From positions 1,860,001 through 1,924,000 of the forward strand of contig NC_009922.1 of assembly GCF_000018325.1 (NCBI RefSeq): a stretch of 64,000 nucleotides of DNA. Reading direction: 5' to 3'. This document shows positions 1-9,650 of this stretch, in pieces; position 1 is the first letter of the stretch, and the number at the start of each line of letters is the position of its first letter. The translations under genes and the position numbers were made by a program. This DNA is from Alkaliphilus oremlandii OhILAs. Its GTDB lineage: Bacteria; Bacillota; Clostridia; Peptostreptococcales; Natronincolaceae. The notes under the pieces are model-generated. The model did no database searches and was not told where the DNA came from. It saw only the letters and a program-made list of their open reading frames with translations.

Positions 1-406
1 CAGCTCCTACAATGGCATTCTTAAAGCCTTGCTCTATCCCAGCGGGACAATCGATTAAAACATAGTCAAATTCCTGTTTTAATTCAGATGTCAGTTTTTG
101 CATCTGTGCTGTTGTAATCGAATTTTTATCTTTCGTTTGTGCTGCTGGTAGTAAATATAAGCCCTCATATCGTTTATCTTTAATCAGTGCCTGCTTCAAT
201 CTGCAGACACCATCTACAACATCAACAATATCATAGACGATTCTGTTTTCTAACCCCATTACTACATCTAAGTTTCTCAATCCAATATCCGCATCTACCA
301 CCACTACCTTATAGCCCAACTGTGTTAGACCAGTACCTATATTAGCTGTCGTAGTTGTTTTACCGACGCCTCCTTTTCCAGAGGTAATAACAATAACTTC
401 GCCCAT
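1..406 (-). CDS. minD: Septum site-determining protein MinD (partial, runs off left edge)
   Basis: ParA/MinD-family ATPase that partners MinC at the membrane to block polar Z rings. The first 135 codons are visible. The deviant Walker A GKGGVGKT lies at residues 10-17, followed by the VVDADIGLRNLD segment and the Walker B region LIDCPAG, all typical of MinD. The ATG at 406 follows a GGGGGAAG ribosome binding site. It is the next gene after minC on the same strand, 41 bases downstream, in the usual clostridial order mreBCD-mrdA-minC-minD. The C-terminal amphipathic membrane-targeting helix lies outside the window. Confidence 0.95.
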   Translation of the reverse strand, partial: MGEVIVITSGKGGVGKTTTTANIGTGLTQLGYKVVVVDADIGLRNLDVVMGLENRIVYDIVDVVDGVCRLKQALIKDKRYEGLYLLPAAQTKDKNSITTAQMQKLTSELKQEFDYVLIDCPAGIEQGFKNAIVGA

Positions 407-447
407 ACAAAACTTCCCCCTATCCTATTATGCTTCAAAGAAATCTA

Positions 448-1086
448 TTATTTTTTATTTAAATAAGGCTCAATATAAATCATATGATCCTTAACTCTAG
501 CCAACTCTGGAACTTTCGGTTTTTCATAGTCACCATCTGGCGCTCTCGTTATAAAATCTGCAATTCGAAGCTGCGTCGGATCTAAATAAAAGGCTGCGAC
601 GCAGGATTTTATATTGCCATTGGCTCCAGCATGGGCAACCCCTCTTAGGCTTCCCATGACAACAATGTTTCCATATGCTGTTACTTGGGCACCTGGATTA
701 ACATCACCTAGAACCACTACATTTCCATCAAAATTAATGTTTTGACCTGATCTTAATGTCCCTTGAATAAACTTGGTCTGTCCTTCATCTATACCAGAGA
801 AAATTGATTCTGTTAGCTCTTCTTTTTCTAAAGCCTCTCTTTCCTCTGATGTTAAAACATACATTTTATATTTTGTTTTAAGCAAAACGCCTAATTCTTC
901 TTTTTGTTCGATGCTCAGCGTGTCACAATGGATATCGAAAATTTTAGCTCCCTTATAAAAAGACTGTGTTTTTTCGATTTTATCGTCAAGCTGTTGCTTT
1001 ACAAATTCAAAATCGTATTGAGGCTTCACATAAATTAAAATCCCTTTTTTACTGCCTTTAAATTCTATTATATTTTCTTCAACCAC
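448..1086 (-). CDS. minC: Septum site-determining protein MinC
   Basis: Division inhibitor that antagonises FtsZ polymerisation and is recruited by MinD. The C-terminal half (about residues 100-165) has the repeated glycine/valine pattern of the MinC beta-helix (GNVVVLGDVNPG, GNIVVMGSLRG); the N-terminal part matches the MinC_N domain. An upstream in-frame GTG at 1101 exists, but GGAGG at 1095-1099 sits 8 bases before the GTG at 1086, so I place the start there (212 aa, normal family length). It lies between mrdA and minD in the shape/division operon. Confidence 0.9.
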   Translation of the reverse strand: MVEENIIEFKGSKKGILIYVKPQYDFEFVKQQLDDKIEKTQSFYKGAKIFDIHCDTLSIEQKEELGVLLKTKYKMYVLTSEEREALEKEELTESIFSGIDEGQTKFIQGTLRSGQNINFDGNVVVLGDVNPGAQVTAYGNIVVMGSLRGVAHAGANGNIKSCVAAFYLDPTQLRIADFITRAPDGDYEKPKVPELARVKDHMIYIEPYLNKK

Positions 1087-1213
1087 CTGTATTACCTCCA
1101 CAAACGTATTGCTTCAGATTATTAAATTCTCCATAAACAATATAAATCCTTCTTTAATATGTAAAAAAAACTTAAAAATGGAGATTTCAAGCCTTTTGCA
1201 CTATTTATATGGC

Positions 1214-1242
1214 AGCAGGCCACTTTATGGAAGTAGCCTGCT
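1214..1242 (-). other. Hairpin overlapping the mrdA stop codon
   Basis: Arms AGCAGGC and GCCTGCT with a further ACTT/AAGT pairing give about 11 base pairs around a TATGG loop. The mrdA stop codon (1225-1227) lies within the structure. There is no T-tract on the minus strand, so this is not a standard terminator; it could be an mRNA-stabilising or partial attenuation element between mrdA and minC. Confidence 0.4.
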
Positions 1243-4032
1243 TTCAATTGTAAGATTCTCATTTTCATTCGTCGCATTGAGTCCCATATATTCTGCTACA
1301 ATCTCTCTAAAAATCGGTCCTCCATATCCCCCAGTTCCTCCTTGCGGAAGAAGAACAGCAATTGCGATTTGTGGATCGTCATAAGGTGCAAAACCAGTAA
1401 ACCATGTAAAGTTATCATAGTTTTCCTTATATTGGTCAATATCCCGATCTTTAATGTTTGGATTCACCTTTTTTATCGCCTCTCGCATTACAAATGCATC
1501 ATCTCTGTATTTTGTATTGTTCTTATTGCTCTCTTTTAATTCCTGCATTTTTTCTTCTACTGCATGTAAAGAAACACCATATCTGGATAAGTTTCCTTTT
1601 AGATATTCAACTTCATCTAAAGGCGGAATTTTACCAGATTTTTGTGCTGTTCCTGTTTTTGCTGCCACAGGAATCGGTAACTTATTAAAATACATTCTGG
1701 TGGATCCAGTTGCTGTAACTTCATACATACCTTTTGTTATCTCATCTAAATGAGCATAGTTTTTCAACTCAATTCTTTCAATCAACTCTACGGGAAAATT
1801 TGTAACCGTTCCATCTTCAATGGATTTCGTTTTATCCACTACACTAACCTTATATTTATATCCGTCATTTGCTAAGATTGCCATGAAATTCGCCATTTGA
1901 ATCGGCGTATAGGAGTGTTCCCCTTGACCGATGGAGAAGTTCATAGTGTCTGCTATGCTCCACTTTGCTTGGTTAAAATAATTATATTTGATAACATCAG
2001 AATAGAGATCTACCTTTTCTTCTCGAATCCCAATTTCCTTCATTCGATTGACTAGAGTTCCCCTTGATGGGTTCTCATCTGCCCAACTTAAAATTTGGTT
2101 GATAATCTCATTTACATTTTCTTCTGTCTGTCCTATCTTCGCTGGATTTAAATCTTCGATTTTCAGCTGTCTGTTTAAGTAGTTTCTTAGCATAGCCTTA
2201 ACCGTATCCATCTTTCGTTCGATGCTTGGAACGCCTCCTGACTTTTCTCTCGGTATGTCGATTTCTATACCCGTACGATCATTTAGACCAAATCTTTTCG
2301 TATAGTCAATCAATATTTCCGGACTCATTTTAATAGGTAAGGGTTTTCCTGCACCGTAATCATAGCCTGTGGCTAATGAATAAAAATAATAGTTATTTGA
2401 GTCCCGAATTGCATCGGATAAGTTTTGATACCCCATAGTTGAGCCACGTTGGTTCCATAGCCAGTTACCAAAGGAGTGGCCCCCAACTTTAATGTAGCCT
2501 TTATCTAAAATTTTATAATTTGGACTCAGCCCCTGTTCTAAGCCTACTAATCCAACCAGCATCTTAAAGGTAGATCCTGGCTGTACCGCGGTACTGAGCG
2601 CTATATTTAAAAGTGGTCGCGGTGCCAATAAATCTCTTTCATTTTCAGGCATTAAACTTTGCCAATCGGCCCCACTAATCCCTGTAGCAAATAGGTTTGG
2701 ATCGTAAGTAGGATAGCTAGCCAAGGACAGCACCTTCCCTGTTTTGATATCTAAAACAACCACAGCCCCCGATTTAGCATTTTTTCGGATACCACTGGTG
2801 CCTGTAAATGTATTTTTACCCCACCGAGTTTCGTAAGTACCGCCTGTTTGAATTGCATGTAAAACGTCTTTGAGAACTTCCTCTGTTTTTTTCTGCAAAT
2901 CATTATCAATGCTTAAATATAATGTCTCTCCAGGGATTGCTTCTTGTTTCTCCAATACTTCCATTAATCTTCCCTTAGAGTCGACCAAAACTTTTTGATA
3001 ACCATCTGTCCCCTTTAATACTTCTTCAAATTTATGCTCCAATCCCGTTTTGCCGATAATATCTCCCGGTAAATATTTGAGCTCTTTAATATACTTATCG
3101 ATTTCATGCTGCTGTGCAATTTTTCCTAGATAACCTAGTAAGTGCGCAGCCAATTCTCCTTCAGGATAATATCGAATGGATTCAATATTGACACTGATTC
3201 CTGGTAAATCCGAAATATTTTCCTCTATTTGAGCCACTGCCCGCGGAGAAATATCCTGTGCTAATTTCACTGGATTGTATTGTAGGTAACTGCTGCTCCT
3301 TATTTGTTCTCTTACAACCATAATCTTTCTAGCTTCTTCAAAGGAATAGCTATCTGGAATATCGTATTTGGTTCTAAGTTTATGAAAAGCATCGATGGCC
3401 TTTATATTGAATTCTTCCGTTTTAAAGCCATGACTCTGTAGCCAGTCTTCTTTCTTCAATTCATCCGTATATCGCCATCTCGTACTTTCCTTTATGGATA
3501 TGGGAACCGTTATATCTGGGATTTCAATCAGCTTGATCTGAGCCTCGTAGGGATCCTCTTCCTTAATGCCATACCGCTCCTTTAAGCTATTGAATGCTTC
3601 CTTTCCATCAATCCCTATAAAGCCATAGGTTTCTTTCCATTTATCTAAATTGATATCATAGGTAAATGCGTATTCACCATTTTCAGTTTGTACAATTGGA
3701 AATTCATCTGTATATTTATCGCCATTTTCCTCTAGAATATTAAGCAATTTCAGAGAGACTTCGTTAATCTTATTACTATCGATTTCATTTCTCATAATTT
3801 GGACAGTGAAGCTTGGGCGATTACCAGCTAACAATTTTCCATATCGATCCCTTATTTCTCCTCTGGGAGCACTGATTGGTATGTTTTTAAAGATTCTGTT
3901 CTCTGACTGTTCTCTGTAGTCCTGTCCTTCTACGATCATGAGGTTCGCTAGTCTTAGAATTATAACGATGATAATTATAGCAAAACCTAAAATTATAACA
4001 TTATATCGATCATTTAATTTTTTCAAAAACAT
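1225..4032 (-). CDS. mrdA: Penicillin-binding protein 2 (class B transpeptidase, elongasome)
   Basis: Class B PBP that cross-links peptidoglycan during lateral wall growth. One N-terminal membrane helix (about residues 11-33), a PBP dimerisation domain, then a transpeptidase domain with STFK (catalytic Ser about 487), SNN (about 545) and KTG (about 792). At 935 aa it is longer than many homologues because of insertions in the N-terminal domain and before KTG. GTG 4041 and ATG 4038 are alternative starts, but AAAGG at 4041-4045 is 8 bases from the ATG at 4032. It follows mreD closely and precedes minC. Confidence 0.95.
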   Translation of the reverse strand: MFLKKLNDRYNVIILGFAIIIIVIILRLANLMIVEGQDYREQSENRIFKNIPISAPRGEIRDRYGKLLAGNRPSFTVQIMRNEIDSNKINEVSLKLLNILEENGDKYTDEFPIVQTENGEYAFTYDINLDKWKETYGFIGIDGKEAFNSLKERYGIKEEDPYEAQIKLIEIPDITVPISIKESTRWRYTDELKKEDWLQSHGFKTEEFNIKAIDAFHKLRTKYDIPDSYSFEEARKIMVVREQIRSSSYLQYNPVKLAQDISPRAVAQIEENISDLPGISVNIESIRYYPEGELAAHLLGYLGKIAQQHEIDKYIKELKYLPGDIIGKTGLEHKFEEVLKGTDGYQKVLVDSKGRLMEVLEKQEAIPGETLYLSIDNDLQKKTEEVLKDVLHAIQTGGTYETRWGKNTFTGTSGIRKNAKSGAVVVLDIKTGKVLSLASYPTYDPNLFATGISGADWQSLMPENERDLLAPRPLLNIALSTAVQPGSTFKMLVGLVGLEQGLSPNYKILDKGYIKVGGHSFGNWLWNQRGSTMGYQNLSDAIRDSNNYYFYSLATGYDYGAGKPLPIKMSPEILIDYTKRFGLNDRTGIEIDIPREKSGGVPSIERKMDTVKAMLRNYLNRQLKIEDLNPAKIGQTEENVNEIINQILSWADENPSRGTLVNRMKEIGIREEKVDLYSDVIKYNYFNQAKWSIADTMNFSIGQGEHSYTPIQMANFMAILANDGYKYKVSVVDKTKSIEDGTVTNFPVELIERIELKNYAHLDEITKGMYEVTATGSTRMYFNKLPIPVAAKTGTAQKSGKIPPLDEVEYLKGNLSRYGVSLHAVEEKMQELKESNKNNTKYRDDAFVMREAIKKVNPNIKDRDIDQYKENYDNFTWFTGFAPYDDPQIAIAVLLPQGGTGGYGGPIFREIVAEYMGLNATNENENLTIESRLLP

Positions 4033-4047
4033 GAGCATCACCTTTAG

Positions 4048-4545
4048 TTATTGTCTTTTTTTCATTACATCTAATTTAAACAGTTTCGATACATAAAAAT
4101 AAAGAATAGGAGAAAGAATACAGTTATATATCAGTTCTACAATCAGCATTTTTTTAAATATGTTCAGTAGTTCAATTCTATATCCTAATAAAAATATCAA
4201 TAGTAGATTCATTAATTCGTAAAATATCGTTGCTAGTCCGGTTAATATAATTGGAATTAAAATATTGCCTTTGAAAATCTTTTGCTCTGTCAACCCTACC
4301 GTATACCCGATCAGCATATAGGCTAAGGCATTCATGCCGATGATTCGACCAAAGGTAATATCTTGCAATAACCCCACAAAAAATCCGATAATAGCCCCTT
4401 GCTTTTTTCCACTATGTACGGCAAAGGATATGACCAATATAATTGCTGTGTTTGGTAAAGTCCCTAATATATTGAACCATTGTAAGGTTGTAGATTGCAA
4501 TATTAAATTCAGTACAACAATGATACTAATTATAATAAATTTCAC
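4048..4545 (-). CDS. mreD: Rod shape-determining protein MreD
   Basis: Small polytopic membrane protein of the elongasome. 165 aa, almost wholly hydrophobic with about five to six predicted helices and a short basic C-terminus, matching MreD in size and character. GTG start at 4545 preceded by AGGGGA at 8 bases. It sits between mreC and mrdA with only a few bases on either side, so it is surely co-transcribed. Confidence 0.93.
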   Translation of the reverse strand: MKFIIISIIVVLNLILQSTTLQWFNILGTLPNTAIILVISFAVHSGKKQGAIIGFFVGLLQDITFGRIIGMNALAYMLIGYTVGLTEQKIFKGNILIPIILTGLATIFYELMNLLLIFLLGYRIELLNIFKKMLIVELIYNCILSPILYFYVSKLFKLDVMKKRQ

Positions 4546-4563
4546 GAGTTGCTTCCCCTTTTT

Positions 4564-5406
4564 CTAATAATCAGTCTGATCCTGGGTCACGATTATTACC
4601 TTCGTCAACCTTTTAAAGTTTACGGATGGCTCTACTTTAATTGTTTTTAATAAATGATCCCCAGTTTTATCTACACCGACAACCTCTCCAATCTGTATTC
4701 CCGCTGGATAGATGCCAAGACCTGAAGTAATGATTTTATCCCCTACAATTACATCTGCCAAGGGATCAAATAAATATCCTGTGATCTCATTTGAAATACT
4801 CCCAGTAACGATCCCTTGTAAGGAACTGTCTCGCATCAACTGGAAGCTAACAGAACTGTTGTTATCTATAATAGAAATAACCTTGGACCAGTTGCCACCA
4901 ACTTCATATACCTTACCAACCAATCCGTTGGAATCTAGCACCACATTATCTTTTTTTACCCCCTGATTTTCCCCAACATTAATCGTAAACAGATTAAACC
5001 AGTTTCCAGGGCTTTTTCCTGTGATATCTGCCGTGATCAGATTCTTGTTTTCAACTTCATCGATATAGTTTAAAGCATATTTGAGATTTTTTAACTCTTC
5101 TAGTTCACTTCTTGATATGGATAAATTCAGCACCTCTTTTTCCAAAGCTTCCACAGTTTCTTTGAGCTCTGCATTTTCCTCTTTCAACCTCGTTAAGTTT
5201 GCAAGAGAAGTAACATTGCTTCCAATGGTATTCATCACTCTATTAAATGTGTTTTGAATCGGACTTAAGATGTTCCCCACCCATTTTTCTACAAAAGTAA
5301 TGTTTTCCCTTTGCTCTGAAGTAATCCCAACTATAATAATGAGAATGATAGCGACAATTGTCACTATCATTGCAGATCGATTCATTGACTTCTTTTTCCT
5401 AGCCAT
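4564..5406 (-). CDS. mreC: Rod shape-determining protein MreC
   Basis: Bitopic membrane protein that scaffolds MreB, PBP2 and RodA in the periplasm-like space. It has an N-terminal basic stretch, one transmembrane helix (about residues 9-27), a coiled coil (about 65-105: NLTRLKEENAELKETVEALEKE) and the two beta-barrel domains of MreC. 280 aa from ATG 5406, which has GGGTGAT upstream; a GTG three codons earlier is less likely. Lies between mreB and mreD. Confidence 0.95.
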   Translation of the reverse strand: MARKKKSMNRSAMIVTIVAIILIIIVGITSEQRENITFVEKWVGNILSPIQNTFNRVMNTIGSNVTSLANLTRLKEENAELKETVEALEKEVLNLSISRSELEELKNLKYALNYIDEVENKNLITADITGKSPGNWFNLFTINVGENQGVKKDNVVLDSNGLVGKVYEVGGNWSKVISIIDNNSSVSFQLMRDSSLQGIVTGSISNEITGYLFDPLADVIVGDKIITSGLGIYPAGIQIGEVVGVDKTGDHLLKTIKVEPSVNFKRLTKVIIVTQDQTDY

Positions 5407-5420
5407 ATCTATCACCCAGT

Positions 5421-6452
5421 CTATCCTAATTTCTTCGGAGCGATTAAGACTCTTCTTAAAGTATCTATTTCTTCAATGGTTTTACCAGTACCAATTGCAA
5501 CACAATCCAATGGGTTTTCAGCAATTCTGACGGGCATTCCTGTCTCTTTTTTTACTAGAAGATCTAATCCCTCCAACATAGCGCCACCACCAGTAAGCAT
5601 AATACCGATCTCCATAATGTCTGCAGCCAACTCTGGCGGTGTTTTTTCTAAAGTATATTTGATTGCTTCTATAATTTGATACACTGGCTCTCTCAAAGCA
5701 TCCAAGATTTCCGTAGAGGTAATCTCTAATGTTTTTGGTAATCCAGAAACAAGGTCCCTACCCCTAACGAGCATCTTTTCTTCCTTGTTTTTAGGGAAAG
5801 CAGAGCCTATAGTCATTTTTACCTCTTCTGCTGTTCTTTCTCCAATCATTAGACTATATTCCCGCTTGATATATTGAACGATGGATTCATCTAGCTCATC
5901 GCCACCTACTCGTATGGATTTGGCAGTAACAATCCCACCTAAAGAAATAATAGCAACTTCCGTAGTGCCGCCACCAATGTCTACAACCATGCTCCCTGTA
6001 GGCTCTTCAACAGGTAAACCTGCACCAATTGCAGCAGCCATAGGCTCTTCTATTAAATAGGCCTCTCTCGCACCTGCCTGAAGTGCAGCCTCTTCTACAG
6101 CCCTTTTTTCCACTTCAGTCACTCCCGACGGAACACAGACAACCACCCTTGGTTGTATAATACTTTTTTTAGCACTGGCTTTTCTAATAAAGTATTTTAA
6201 CATGCTTTGTGTTACATCGAAATCTGCGATGACTCCATCCTTCATAGGCCTTATCGCTACAATATTACCAGGCGTTCTACCAATCATTTTTTTAGCATCT
6301 TCTCCTACGGATAAAACTGTTTTTGTATCGTTTTGAATTGCTACTACTGAAGGCTCATTCAACACAATCCCTTTTCGTCTTACATAAACTAATGTATTTG
6401 CTGTTCCTAAATCGATTCCCATATCACGTGAAAAAGATTTGAATATACTCAT
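5421..6452 (-). CDS. mreB: Rod shape-determining protein MreB (bacterial actin)
   Basis: Actin-like ATPase that orients lateral wall synthesis under the membrane. Carries the MreB phosphate-1 motif DLGTANTLV near residue 16 and the phosphate-2 motif [11 protein letters not shown] around 160, with the adenosine motif [10 protein letters not shown] near 290. 343 aa is the standard length. ATG 6452 follows AAGGAGC. It is upstream of mreC with a 14-base gap and downstream of radC, the conserved Firmicute arrangement. Confidence 0.97.
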   Translation of the reverse strand: MSIFKSFSRDMGIDLGTANTLVYVRRKGIVLNEPSVVAIQNDTKTVLSVGEDAKKMIGRTPGNIVAIRPMKDGVIADFDVTQSMLKYFIRKASAKKSIIQPRVVVCVPSGVTEVEKRAVEEAALQAGAREAYLIEEPMAAAIGAGLPVEEPTGSMVVDIGGGTTEVAIISLGGIVTAKSIRVGGDELDESIVQYIKREYSLMIGERTAEEVKMTIGSAFPKNKEEKMLVRGRDLVSGLPKTLEITSTEILDALREPVYQIIEAIKYTLEKTPPELAADIMEIGIMLTGGGAMLEGLDLLVKKETGMPVRIAENPLDCVAIGTGKTIEEIDTLRRVLIAPKKLG

Positions 6453-6480
6453 ATTTAATGCTCCTTCCTATACACAACGA

Positions 6481-7179
6481 TTATATCAACTTATGCTCTT
6501 TCATGCTGAAATAAACGCCATCTCCAATAATTATATGATCCAATACGCTTATTCCAATAATATTCCCTGCCTCTATCAATCTCTTGGTAATGTTTATATC
6601 CTCTCCACTTGGATTTGGATCGCCACTTGGATGGTTATGTGCCAATATAATAGCAGAGCTACTCCGCTTAATTGCCCTGTTAAAAACTTCCCTTGGATGG
6701 ACGATCGAAGCATTTAAGCTGCCTACAGAAATATTCTCAATAGCAATTATATCATGCTTCGTTGTCAATAATAATATATTAAATATTTCCTTATTTAAAT
6801 AGCGCATTTCCTCCATTAACAAATTGCTGACATCATCAGGACCCTTTATTTTATAATTATTTACCTTTGTTGTTAAAGATATTCGTTTTCCTAGCTCTAC
6901 TGCAGCGATAATTTGAGATGCCTTTGCCAGTCCAACGCCTTTTACTTGGCTCAGCTCTTCAATGGTGCAATCCTTAAGACCTCGTAGTCCTTCCGTACTT
7001 GTATTCAATATGCTCCTTGCCAGATCAATTGCAGTTCTGTCCTTTGTTCCAGTAGACAGGATGATTGCCAACAGTTCTGCATTGGATAAGCTTTGACTAC
7101 CAAAGGACAGTAATTTCTCACGCGGTCTTTCACTCATTGGCATATTTTTAATACTCATATATCCATAGTGATCTTCCAT
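6481..7179 (-). CDS. radC: RadC family JAMM-domain protein
   Basis: 232 aa protein with an N-terminal helix-hairpin-helix region (SQVKGVGLAKASQI) and a C-terminal JAMM/MPN metallopeptidase-like domain with the HxH...SxxD signature seen as HNHPSGDPNPSGED. Its role is unsettled; the original DNA-repair assignment is doubtful. The ATG at 7179 has a GGAGGC site upstream. The maf-radC-mreB order is conserved in Firmicutes and suggests a link with wall growth or division. Confidence 0.93.
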   Translation of the reverse strand: MEDHYGYMSIKNMPMSERPREKLLSFGSQSLSNAELLAIILSTGTKDRTAIDLARSILNTSTEGLRGLKDCTIEELSQVKGVGLAKASQIIAAVELGKRISLTTKVNNYKIKGPDDVSNLLMEEMRYLNKEIFNILLLTTKHDIIAIENISVGSLNASIVHPREVFNRAIKRSSSAIILAHNHPSGDPNPSGEDINITKRLIEAGNIIGISVLDHIIIGDGVYFSMKEHKLI

Positions 7180-7204
7180 ATAAAAGCCTCCGTAAAATTA
7201 TATT

Positions 7205-7783
7205 TTAAAGGAGGTTGATGTCAAAATGATTCCGAAGAACTACTCCCAATTTAAATATTGGTAGACCCACAACATTAAAATAATCCCCTTCTATTTTAGA
7301 TACAAACAAAGATGCTTTTCCTTGAATTCCATAGGCACCGGCCTTATCCATAGGCTCTTTCGTTTCTATATATCGATTGATTTCCTCATCAGAAAGATGA
7401 TTAAAATACACATTTGTAACTTCAAAATCTACTATTTCTTTTTTCGTGCGACAGTCAATCACTGCAAAACCAGTGATTACTCTATGGATTTTTCCTGAAA
7501 GAAGTTTTAGCATCTGGTAAGCTTCATCCGCATCTTTGGGTTTCCCTAATATCCTATTATATTCTACTATAGTATCAGCACCAATAACAATATAATCTCC
7601 ATCTAATTTATTCGAAACATCCTTTGCTTTTTGGTAAGCCAATTCTTTAGCAATTTCTGGTGCTGAAAGTTCTGTATTGATTTTTTCTTCAATATCACTG
7701 CTCATTACTTCAAAGGGAACACCAAGTCCTTGAAGAAGCTCCCTTCTCCGTGGAGAAGCAGAGGCTAAGATCATTTGTTTCAT
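7205..7783 (-). CDS. maf: Maf family nucleotide pyrophosphatase
   Basis: Nucleoside triphosphate pyrophosphatase that hydrolyses non-canonical or dTTP/UTP-type nucleotides; in Bacillus it is associated with septum arrest. Starts with the Maf signature ILASASPRRRELL and contains the conserved KAxDV and GADTIV segments. 192 aa, normal length. ATG 7783 follows GGTGGAATT. Placed between the DUF4321 gene and radC in one minus-strand run. Confidence 0.95.
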   Translation of the reverse strand: MKQMILASASPRRRELLQGLGVPFEVMSSDIEEKINTELSAPEIAKELAYQKAKDVSNKLDGDYIVIGADTIVEYNRILGKPKDADEAYQMLKLLSGKIHRVITGFAVIDCRTKKEIVDFEVTNVYFNHLSDEEINRYIETKEPMDKAGAYGIQGKASLFVSKIEGDYFNVVGLPIFKLGVVLRNHFDINLL

Positions 7784-7791
7784 AATTCCAC

Positions 7792-8040
7792 CTACAATCG
7801 ATTGAATATTACTACAGATAATAAAAGTCCAATTAGGCTTGCTACATTTATTTTTAAAAGCAAGGTGATTTGGAAGTAAATAACCCCTAAATTAATTTCG
7901 ATATTATTCAGCCCCAGGGGCGCAGGCCCGTAGTTTAAGAATGGAACTGCTGAAGCAAAAAAATTTCCGATTAAGCTTCCTAGCACGACTCCGGTTGCTA
8001 TAAAAAGTACAAGCATCCAAGAACTTCTAAGTTTTTTCAT
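7792..8040 (-). CDS. DUF4321 domain-containing membrane protein
   Basis: 82 aa protein with two hydrophobic segments (about residues 9-35 and 55-80) and a short proline/glycine-rich loop. Matches the small clostridial DUF4321 family, of unknown function, regularly found beside maf. ATG 8040 has GGGGGATT upstream; the stop is 8 bases from the maf start codon. Confidence 0.75.
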   Translation of the reverse strand: MKKLRSSWMLVLFIATGVVLGSLIGNFFASAVPFLNYGPAPLGLNNIEINLGVIYFQITLLLKINVASLIGLLLSVVIFNRL

Positions 8041-8060
8041 AATGAATCCCCCATTTTCAA

Positions 8061-8582
8061 TTATGATTTTGTCACATATCTAATATTGGCACGAGTATTG
8101 TTCAAGGTATAATTTGCAGTAATTCCTATAAATATTCCAGTAAAAATACTGGTCAGCATCAATATTGGCAAATACGCAAATATTTTAGGGTTTTTAATAA
8201 TAATACCTGCAACAGCTAATTGTGCGATATTATGCCCCATAGCACCAAAAACACTAACACCCACTAAATTGAAGTATTTTCTAAAGAATCTATAGATGAC
8301 CCACATAACAATAGTGCTGACGAATGCACCTGCCATGCTATAAATCATAGAAATCATCGCTCCAGATGCCAATCCCCCAATAAAACTCCTTAATAGATTG
8401 ACAGCCAACGCATATTTGATACCATACATCGCCAAGGTGATTAAACCTATTATATTAGCCAATCCTAGCTTTGCTCCAGGAGCAAAAGCTGTAAAAGGAT
8501 TGGGAATTATCGACTCAATAATATGAAGAGCTAATCCTACTGAAGTTAACATTGCCAATCGTACCATTTTTTTAGTATCCAT
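8061..8582 (-). CDS. Gx transporter family protein (Hpre_diP_synt_I type)
   Basis: 173 aa integral membrane protein with five or six hydrophobic stretches and the ECF-S-like segment PNPFTAFAPGAKLGLAN. The family was named heptaprenyl diphosphate synthase component I but resembles the substrate-binding subunit of energy-coupling factor transporters; the substrate is not known. In clostridia it commonly lies near rnf or isoprenoid genes, which fits its position next to the rnf operon. It looks like the first gene of the maf-radC-mre run. Confidence 0.8.
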   Translation of the reverse strand: MDTKKMVRLAMLTSVGLALHIIESIIPNPFTAFAPGAKLGLANIIGLITLAMYGIKYALAVNLLRSFIGGLASGAMISMIYSMAGAFVSTIVMWVIYRFFRKYFNLVGVSVFGAMGHNIAQLAVAGIIIKNPKIFAYLPILMLTSIFTGIFIGITANYTLNNTRANIRYVTKS

Positions 8583-8764
8583 TGAATTACCACACTTTCA
8601 ATTTTTTGTTTTGATTTTAGAACGATTAATATTTTAACAACGATAATCGTGGTCTATTTCGGAATATAAGAAATTTAGCATAATAAAAGTTTATCATTTA
8701 CAGTTTTAATATACAAGTGTAAATAATTGATATTCCTGCTCATATTCGCATATAGAAATATAGC

Positions 8765-8812
8765 CTTCATAAAAATAGAAGAATCCTTTAGGATTCTTCT
8801 ATTTTTATGAAG
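8765..8812 (-). terminator. Rho-independent terminator of the rnf operon
   Basis: Perfect 22-bp inverted repeat with a TTTA loop, ending two bases beyond the rnfB stop. The A/T-rich base of the stem gives a T-tract on either strand, so it can act in both directions. Confidence 0.9.
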
Positions 8813-8813
8813 C

Positions 8814-9638
8814 TTATAAATTAAATTTTTGTTTTCTTTCTAATTGTCCCTCAATCGCTTTCGTAGGGCATTTTTCCACACATACGAAGCAATTTGTACA
8901 ATTTTCATAGTTTATAAATGCTAAGTTATTTTTAAATTCAATTGTTTGTGTCGGACAATTTTTAACACAGATTTGACATCCAATACAGCCAACTGTACAT
9001 TTTTGTCGAACTACTTTACCTGGTTCTTTATTGTTACATGTAATAACAACACTTTGCTTGTATGGCGCCCAAGCGATGACACTCTTTGGACATACCTCTA
9101 AGCATTTACCACAAGCAGTACATTTTTCTGGATTAATCTTTGCAATTCTTCCATCTACAATTTCAATTGCATCGAAGGCACATGCTTTTACACATGTTCC
9201 CAATCCTAGACAACCGTACTGACAAGATTTGCTTCCACCTTGAACCATAGATGCAGCAACACAATCTTGAATACCATCATACTCAAATTTCTCGCCACAT
9301 TTTGTAGTATCTCCATTACAAATTACTCTAGCAACTCTTTTTTCTTCACCTGTAGCAGCTACACCCATAATATCCGCCACTTTAGCAGCAACATCCGCAC
9401 CGCCAACAGGGCAACCGTTTACAGGTGCCTGACTAGCCGCAACAGCCTTTGCAAAACTGTCACATCCAGGGAAACCACAGCCACCACAGTTTGCTCCTGG
9501 TAGTACATCTCTAATAGCAACTGTTTTCTCGTCAACAGGTATCGCTAACTTTTGTGAAGCATACGCTAAGCCTGCTCCAAATAGCAAGCCTAGTCCTCCA
9601 AGGCTAACTATGGGATAAATTATTGTTTGAAGATTCAT
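8814..9638 (-). CDS. rnfB: Electron transport complex subunit RnfB
   Basis: Iron-sulfur subunit that takes electrons from ferredoxin into the Rnf complex. N-terminal membrane helix (about 5-28), a [4Fe-4S] domain with CGGCGFPGC and later cysteines (about 50-150), then ferredoxin-like cluster motifs of the CxxCxxCxxxCP kind in the C-terminal half. 274 aa. Last gene of rnfCDGEAB; the stop abuts the operon terminator. Confidence 0.96.
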   Translation of the reverse strand: MNLQTIIYPIVSLGGLGLLFGAGLAYASQKLAIPVDEKTVAIRDVLPGANCGGCGFPGCDSFAKAVAASQAPVNGCPVGGADVAAKVADIMGVAATGEEKRVARVICNGDTTKCGEKFEYDGIQDCVAASMVQGGSKSCQYGCLGLGTCVKACAFDAIEIVDGRIAKINPEKCTACGKCLEVCPKSVIAWAPYKQSVVITCNNKEPGKVVRQKCTVGCIGCQICVKNCPTQTIEFKNNLAFINYENCTNCFVCVEKCPTKAIEGQLERKQKFNL

Positions 9639-9650
9639 ATTATCACTCCT